Source of the DNA: Cordylochernes scorpioides
Lineage: Eukaryota; Arthropoda; Arachnida; Pseudoscorpiones; Chernetidae
Assembly: GCA_030710605.1 (NCBI GenBank)
Contig: CP092863.1
Coordinates: 112,126,841-112,190,840 of the forward strand
Reading direction: 5' to 3'
Length of the DNA: 64,000 nucleotides
Under the pieces are notes generated by a model. The model did not search any database. It saw nothing but the letters and a program-made list of their open reading frames with translations, and was not told where the DNA came from. This document shows, one piece after another, positions 50,501 through 59,500 of this stretch (within the stretch, counting starts at the first letter, position 1; each line of letters begins with the position of its first letter). The position numbers and the translations under genes are program-made.

Positions 50501-53500
50501 ACGCTGCTCATCCTGTATCCCTGGATTAGGAGCCCTTACAGGGTACTATCAGCCGGGCCAGCTCAACCCAGGTTTTTTAGCGAGCTTGTTACTGCTCCCC
50601 CTCCTCCTTTTTCATCCGGGCTTGGGACCGGCAAAGGCGGAGTTACATAAGGCTTTATTGAGACAAATGAAGAAATATAATCTTTCTGAAAATTGAACAT
50701 TGAATCACATGTTCAATATGTACTGCTTTCATAAAAGACAAAAAAAAAACATAAGGCTTTATTAAGACCTTTTGGCATTGTACAGATTCTGTAAATAGAA
50801 CAAACTATAAACAGGAATAACACACAGTAATAGTAACAATAATCAGCATTGTTATTTACAATGTATCAAATAAGGGGAAAGAAGAAAAAAGGGCTTGGTA
50901 TAAATTTATATACAAGTAAATAAGACAAGCAGTTTCTTTTTCTTAAAGAACAATATTTAGTCGTATTGACAGAAATATAGATTGGTACAAGTGAAGAAGG
51001 AATATACAACAATGTCATAATTACCAGACATCTATACAGCAGTTTTATACATGGATGGATCAAGGGTGGTCTATAGTCAGGATATAAAATATTACTTAAT
51101 TGGTCCATTCACCCAGTTGTTCAGTAGAAGTCACAAGTACAAGTGAAGAAGGAATATACAACAATGTCATAATTACCAGACATCTATACAGCAGTTTTAT
51201 ACATGGATGGATCAAGGGTGGTCTATAGTCAGGATATAAAATCTTAGAGGCTACTCAATTAGTTCATATACCCAGTCCAACAATAAAAAATTTTAAAAAT
51301 CTTATAAAAAAATAACCCTTGTCTTAAACATGGCATGCATTTTTTACCTTCTAATTGCATTATTTTTTTACTATATACAGTAAAACATGTCTATAGCACC
51401 CTCTCTAAATAGCACTTCCCTCTCTATAGCACCCGATTTTAAATGCGTAATACGATGCGATTTACATTAAAAGTGACCTGTCTATAGCACCCTATTTGGG
51501 TGAGTCCCAAGAGCTATAGACAGGTTTAACTGTATATTGTGTTTAAAATTTATATATTTTACAAATATATTGTATGTAGTCAAAAAAAATATATAAAAAT
51601 AATTGATCTGTATAAGATATGTTTTATTGTGTGTCGTGGAAGTTTGGGAGATTAGAATTCTCTTCTCCAAATGAACTCCAATAAGAAAATATGAATAAAC
51701 TCTTTTTTTTTTTTCTTATACAGTAGAACCTCCCTTTAGAGGACACCCTGCTAGCGGACACCTCTCTACAAAGGACAGTTTTCATTTGCAAAATTATCAT
51801 TTTTTACAATTAACTCATCCATTGATGAGCTCTACTCTTCCCCGGCAGACACCATCAAAAGTCTCAAGCTTTACAAGCTTGATACCCTAATATGATTGAG
51901 TGGATATAAGAAAGAAGAAGAAGAAAATTTAGCAATTCTCCGGTAAAAGGACACCTCTCCCTAAAGGACACTTTAGCTCTGCAATTAGAAGTTGTCCTTT
52001 ACAGGGAGGTTCTACTGTATTATAAATAAGATATACAATATATGGACTTGAGATAATTTTATAAGGTGACCTAAACAATTGCACCAATCCCCTTGAAGAT
52101 TTTCATAAACTGCAGGATATCTCAACTTTAATGTCGCATAACCTTTCCTAACCTAACCGTACCTTCAGAGATTAAATCACATCCACCCATGCTGAGTTCT
52201 TTATTAGAATTCTCTTTAAAACGCTTTTGTCGATATAGATACCAAGTTTTATTTTCCTATGGAATCTCTTCAATTAAGAAGGGTTAACTTTTCAATTTTA
52301 AGAATTCCAAGGAGTTGATGACAAGAAACACCAAGGATATTTCAATGTTTTCAAGTTATGCTCCGTTAGGTTCAGTTTGCATTTATATTTGACTATAGAG
52401 AGAACTTTTAATATATTTTTTTTTAATTATCCTTAGTACACATGGTACAGTCCATGATAATCATGGTGAGTAGTGGTTGGCAACTGCTTTTACTGTAAGT
52501 GCACCACATGTCTACACATGTGAAAAGCAGTTTAACTTTTGCACTGATAAACGTGCCAGAGCCCTGTTTGGTTACTTGCACTTGCTAGTATGGTTGGACC
52601 CAAGTTTTGTTTTCCTATGGAATCTCTCCAACTAAGAAATGTTAACTGTAGGCATGTTTTCACCACCTCCAAGAAACACCAGGGATATATCAATGTTTTA
52701 AAGATATAATCTCTCATTGGGTATTCTTATGGAATCTCTCTAATTAAGAAGTTCCATTAAAAGAGAAAATTGCTATAGAGTATAAATATAAAAAACATAA
52801 ACGGTACCAATACCTATCTTTATTGGTGAAAAATTGTAAGATTTCGGATCTTGACAATACTTCCACAGGCATAGAGAGAGAACTTACAGTATGGCTACAC
52901 ACTACACTTGCACTGGTATAAAAATAGCCCATGTGTTATAAGCATGGTGCCCCAGCTAATATTGACTTGGTTATCTCTTGTGTACAGGACTATGTGATGG
53001 TGCCGTCTGTTATCAGCGAAGAATCGATAAGTAAGTGGAGTGTCTTTCTTCTCTTCTTTCTTCATTAGGTTGTATTGTGTTCAGGATGTGTTATTGTATG
53101 ATGTTAGTGTATTGTATGAGGCTCTTGTATTCACACACACAAGCCTTTATTAAGACATTCCGTCTTATACAGACTCCTGTTAGAAATGAATCTAAAAAGA
53201 AATGAGAAGCAGGGGAAGAAACTGAATACTTGCTCAGAAAAGAGAAGAAAAGGAAAGAATATCTATGTACAAAAGACTATATACATCGTTTTTCATGCAT
53301 AGAACACAGTGAAGAAGTAGACTGTTGAGTAAATGATGCTCTTGTATTCATTGGGTACTGTTCTTGTATTGTGTTCAGGATTAATTGTAAATTGTGAATA
53401 TACTCTTGTATTCATGACATATTGTACGATGCTATTATATTCATTGGGTTCTGTAATTGTATTGTATGATGATGGTGTATTCATTAGGGGCTCCTCTTGT

Positions 53501-56500
53501 ATTCATGACATATTGTACGATGCTAGTATATTCATTGGGTTCTGTTATTGTATTGTATGATGATAGTGTATTCATTAGGGGCTCCTCTTGTATTCATGAC
53601 ATATTGTACGATGCTAGTATATTCATTGGGTTCTGTAATTGTATTGTATGATGATAGTGTATTCATTAGGGGCTCCATTTGTATTCATGACATATTGTAC
53701 GATGCTAGTATATTCATTGGGTTCTGTAATTGTATTGTATGATGATAGTGTATTCATTAGGGGCTCCTCTTGTATTCATGACATATTGTACGATGCTAGT
53801 ATATTCATTGGGTTCAGTTATTGTATTGTATGATGATAGTGTATTCATTAGGGGCTCCTCTTGTATTCATGACATATTGTACGATGCTAGTATATTCATT
53901 GGGTTCTGTTATTGTATTGTATGATGATAGTGTATTCATTAGGGGCTCCTCTTGTATTCATGACATATTGTACGATGCTAGTATATTCATTGGGTTCTGT
54001 TATTGTATTGTATGATGATAGTGTATTCATTAGGGGCTCCTCTTGTATTCATGACATATTGTACGATGCTAGTATATTCATTGGGTTCTGTTATTGTATT
54101 GTATGATGATAGTGTATTCATTAGGGGCTCCTCTTGTATTCATGACATATTGTACGATGCTAGTATATTCATTGGGTTCTGTAATTGTATTGTATGATGA
54201 TAGTGTATTCATTAGGGGCTCCTCTTGTATTCATGACATATTGTACGATGCTAGTATATTCATTGGGTTCTGTTATTGTATTCAGGATGTATTGTATGAT
54301 TCATTATGTATTGTATTATGCCTTGTAAAATGCAGCTAATGTTGTTGTTGTTTCTTATCCCCTTGTGTAAAGATTACACAAATTCCATGAGTGATGAGCA
54401 GCGGCCTCTCCCAAAGGACCTGGACGATGTAAAACCTCTCTAATGGACAACACCTAGTTTCAGAGAGCCAAAGTATCCTTTAGAATGTGGTGTCCTCTCA
54501 CTGGAGAATTGACAATCAGCTGGGCAGTGATGGGCAGACCAGACATAGACTCATGGAGAATTTGTGTAATCTTTGCACAGGGGGATAAGAAACAACAACA
54601 CAACACCTTGTTTTTCTAATCTTTAATCCAAATTGTATCTTATCATTCTACTCTATTATATAAAGAGATTGAAATAGCTACAAGAAAATAAGACCTAATC
54701 CAAATAAATTAATAGTTTGTGACTTTTCGGCAACAATGGCGTTACCATCATCAAACAAAACTCAATTATTTTTTCTGATGATGGTAACAATTTTTTTTCT
54801 GAAAGGTCACAAACTATTAATTTATTTGGATTAAGTCTTATTTTCTTGTAGCTACTATAATCCAAATTGTGCTTTATCACAAGAGATAGAAATGTTTGAA
54901 AAATTTTTTTTTTTTTTTATATTCTCAAGTTGGTGTGTGACTGCAGCGGAGGACAAGTGGTCGTCAGGAGGATCTGCCAAAGCTGGGGTCAGTGTAGGCT
55001 CCTTGCAGAGGTCCCCACCCACCAACTCCCGGCCCATCCCTGTGCCCACGCAGCGCCACACCTTCGAGCACATGGAGAGGAGCAGCATGCCTAAGGCGCG
55101 GCGTGACTCCAGCGGCAGTGAGCGAGGCCTGGCCCTGGACATTTCCAATATGTCTCCCCCCACAGTACAGTTCAGTATCGGCACCCCACCACCTAGCAGG
55201 TGTCGTCGCCGTAGTCTGAGCGGAGGTTCACCTCCTCCCTGGCAGCAGTTGGTGTTCCGCACATCTAGCTCCGGTGGCTCCCTCTCCAGCTCCCCCCTCA
55301 GACAGCCTCTCTCCCCTATCCTGGCTTCTCCAGCCCCCGACTCCTCAGAGGCCCCCCGTTCCCGCCACAACTCCTCCCCTTTCAGGCTGGCCCTCCCTCC
55401 AGCCACCAGTCGTGCAGTCACCCTACCTGAGATCCACGCCTCCTCCGGGGCCATAGCAGACTCAGGGGTACTGCACCGTTCAGGCAGCGCGGGTCACTTG
55501 GTTCCCTTCCGTACTCCACCACCGCCCCTGTTCCCCCTGGGCAGCTCTCCGCCCCCCACGTCGGACCACCAGATGATGTTCCTGGCCCCGGAGCTGTCCG
55601 AGGAGACCCTCCAGGAGAAAGTCCACTCCCAGAACCTGGTGAAACTGAACTATGTCAACTCTGTGGTGGAGTGTATCATGGAGATGGCGGCGGCCAAGTC
55701 CAGCCCCCTCACTGCCCTCTCTCAGTCCCTGCTCCACAGGGAGGTGAGTCAGACTACTGTTGTACAAGGTTGTCACAAAAGTTCGTAAACACTTGCAAAA
55801 AAATTGAAATTCAGTAGAACCTCCCTGTAAAGGATACCTAATTGCAGAGCCAAAGTGTCCTTTAAGAAGAGGTGTTCTCTTACCGGAAAGTTGTTAAATA
55901 GTAAAAAATGGTAATTTTAAAAATGAAAACTGTCCTTTGTAGAGAGGTGTCCTCTAACACGAGCGTCCTCTCATGGAGGTTCTACTGTACCAATATTTTT
56001 CGCCGTTATGTATTATATCTATTATTATGTATTAAGCCCTAATAATATTATTTGCCAAGTAAAAAGAAAAACAACATTTTAGTACACGTAGCACAAGCCA
56101 TGATAATCATGGTGGGTAGAAGTTGGCGACTGCTTTTACTGTAAGCGCACCACGTGTCTACACATGTTAAAGAAATTTGACTTTTGCACTTACAAGTGTG
56201 CCAGAGCCCCATTCGAGTATTTGCACTCGCTGAATAGCAAGAGGATGATGTTATCTCACTCTTTGAGGACATTATTTATTTATTATTTGGTCTTTTTTAC
56301 CTGGTGTTTTCAAGCTATAAATCCATGATTCAGTAACTTTTGTTTGAAGATGCTAACAACACTGTTACCAAAATGTCACACACTATGTCTATGGTGTTAT
56401 TACCTAGTGTTTGTAATCCTAATTGTCACATTAGAAGAGAAGTACTGTAGAAAAAAAGGACAATTTGTATCACCCAACACCAGATGCTATAATAACCGGC

Positions 56501-59500
56501 ATTATTTATTTATTTGTTCTTGTTTACCTGGTGTTTTCAAGCTATAATCCATGATTCAGTGACTTTTTTTTTTGAAGATGCTAACAACACTGTTACCAAA
56601 ATGTTACACACTATTGATTGATTTGGTCTTATTACCTTGTGTTTGTAATCCTAATTGGCACATTAGAAGTACTGTAGATAGAAAGGACAATGTGTGACGG
56701 TATACTAACTGGCATTATTTATATATTTAGTCTTGTTTACCTGGAGTTTTCAAGCTATAATCCATGATTCAGTAACTTTTGTTTGAGGAACATCTACTAC
56801 TACTGAAGTTATCTACTGAAACATCACACACTATGTCTTTAGTCCTAGTGTACCAAAATGTCACACCCTATTGATTGATTTAGTCTTATTACCTAGCGTT
56901 TCTAATCCTTTTTTTTTGCTTATCCCTAGTACACATAGTACAGGCCATGATAATCATGGTGGGTAGAAGTAGGTGACTGCTTTTACTGTAAGTACACCAC
57001 ATGTCTACACATGTGAAAAGAAGTTCGACTTTACACTTACAAATGTACCAGAGCCTCGTTTGGTTACAAGCACTCGCTGGTGGGGTTGTACTTTGGCAAG
57101 AATCGGAGGCCATTGGAGAAATTATTTTTTTAATCAGAAAAAATTGCCCAAAGCAGGAATTGAACCTGGGTCGTAGCGGTCGAAAACCAACGGTTTAGAC
57201 CATCCTTCCATCGACCCCCGTTTCTAATCCTAATTGTCACATTAGAAGAGAAGTACTGTAGATAGAAAGGACAATGTGTATCACCCAACACCACTAACCA
57301 TGTGGTGGCAGGCGGAAGGTGCGGAGAAGAGCTGCCCATTCGGCAGCGAGGGCCAGCGCAGGGCTGAACAGCTGGTACTGTACACACGGGCCCTGACCAT
57401 CCTCTCTTCTGCTCTCAGCTACTCCAAGCAAGAGATTGAGGCCGGCAGGCTGCATCCCAGCTCCCGGGTCAAATCAGGTGAGGAACTCGCTGATCTCTAT
57501 ATATCCATGACTTTCCAGAATGGTTGCCAGGTTTTCCCCACTATGTACTAAGAGTCAACCTACAACCCCAAACCACATTATTGACTGTATTGACTCATCC
57601 ATTGATGAGCTCTACTCATCCCCAGAACAGACACCATCAACAAGCTCTACAAAGTTGATACCCTGATATGATTATTGGGGGGAAATAAGAAAGAAGAGAA
57701 GAGTATATATTCATACATATCCACTCGTGGATGAAACTTAAGGACAACTCTACAAGCTTGATATCCTCTTCTTCTTCCTTCTTATCTCTACTCAATCATA
57801 ATAGGGTGTCAAGCTTGTAAGGCTTGAGACTTTTGATGGTGTTTGGGTGAAGTAGAATGCATCTGCCTTTGTCATTAAGACTGGGAGTACTACTCAGTAG
57901 CAGGCCGACTTAACTTCAAAAGAAATGGCCGCCTCTGACATGAGGAACAGACGCCATGTGCAGCTGCTCCTTACATGGAGTACAAACGCTGCTCATCCTG
58001 TATCCCTGGATCCTTAAAGGGCACCATCAGCTGGGCCAGCTGAACCCAGGTTTTTTAGTGAGCTTGTTACTGCTCCCCCTCCTCCTTTTTCATCCGGGCT
58101 TGGGACCGGCAAAGGCGGAGTTACAAAGGCTTGATATCCTAAAATGAATGAGTGGAGATAAGAAAGAAGATTTGAGGAAGTATGATAAAGCACAATTTGG
58201 ATTATAAATACAAGAAAATAACACCTAATCCAAATAAATAAATAAATAGTGTGTGACGTTTCGGTAACAGTGTTGTCACCATCTTCAGACAAAAGTACTG
58301 AAAAGTACTGAAGATGATAACAACGCTGTTACTGAAACGTCAAACACTATTTATTTGGATTAGGTCTTATTACCTTGTGTTTGTAATCTATAATCCAAAT
58401 TTTTTTTTTTTCTTATTCCTATTACATGTGGTACAGGCAATGATAATCATGGTGTGTAGAAGTAGGCGACTGCTTTTACTGTAAGTATACCACATGTCTA
58501 CATATGTGATCCCAAATTGTGCCTTATTGTACATTTCAGATTGAAATACACATTTGTTCTTGTTATCCAATCCCCTCTATAGAAATAACTAAATTCCGAT
58601 ATTGTTTCTTGTTAAAATAAAAAAGGAAGAAATCAATAGTGTTATCTCAGTTGTGTGTGGGGGGACAGTTCTGAAGACCATGCACAGTCACTTCCGCAAT
58701 TGTCTGAAGATCTGCAAAAGCCTGGACTCCCCGTCTATCCTGCACACGGCCGGGATAGATCCCAACTCCAGCGGCATCACTGCTGACAAGCTCATCTATG
58801 CTCATGCTATTGATATGGTGAGTCCCCTTGTTTCTTATCTTCTTGTCCAAAGATAATATGGATTCCATGAGTCCATGCTCCTCGAACTGTTTATAGACAG
58901 TGTTTTTCTTATCCCCTTGTCCAAACATTAAGCAAATTCCATGAGTCCATGCTCCTTGAACTGTTTATAGACAGTGTTGTTGTTTCTTATCCCCCTGTGC
59001 AAGGATTACACAAATTCCATGAGTCCATGCTCCTTGAACTGTTTATAGACAGTGTTGTTGTTGTTTCTTATCCCCTTGTGCAAGGATTACACAAATCTCA
59101 TGAGTCCATGCTCCTCGAGCTGTTAATAGACAGTGTTGTTGTTTCTTATCCCCTTGTGCAAGGATTACACAAATTCCATGGGTCCATGCTCCTCCAGCTG
59201 TTAATAGACAGTGTTGTTGTTGTTTCTTATCCCCTTGTACAAAGATTACACCAATTCCATGAGTCCATGCTCCTCCAGCTGTTTATAGACAGTGTTGTTG
59301 TTGTTTCTTATCCCCTTGTACAAAGATTACACCAATTCCATGAGTCCATACTCCTCCAGCTGTTTATAGACAGTGTTGTTGTTGTTTCTTATCCCCTTGT
59401 CCAAACATTACAAAAATTCCATGAGTCCATGCTCCTCCAGCTGTTTATAGACAGTGTTGTTGTTGTTTCTTATCCCCTTGTCCAAACATTACAAAAATTC

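Noticed and set aside
53457-54339. Series of overlapping 64-residue proteins
   Set aside because: Identical frames stepped by 91 bp are products of the tandem array.
54855-55776. Long minus-strand frames opposite exon L
   Set aside because: They are GC-driven shadows of the ULK coding exon; the + strand frame has ULK motifs and splice sites.
57478-57551. Coding extension of exon M
   Set aside because: It runs into repeat E; the spliced junction to 58669 restores the EAT alignment.
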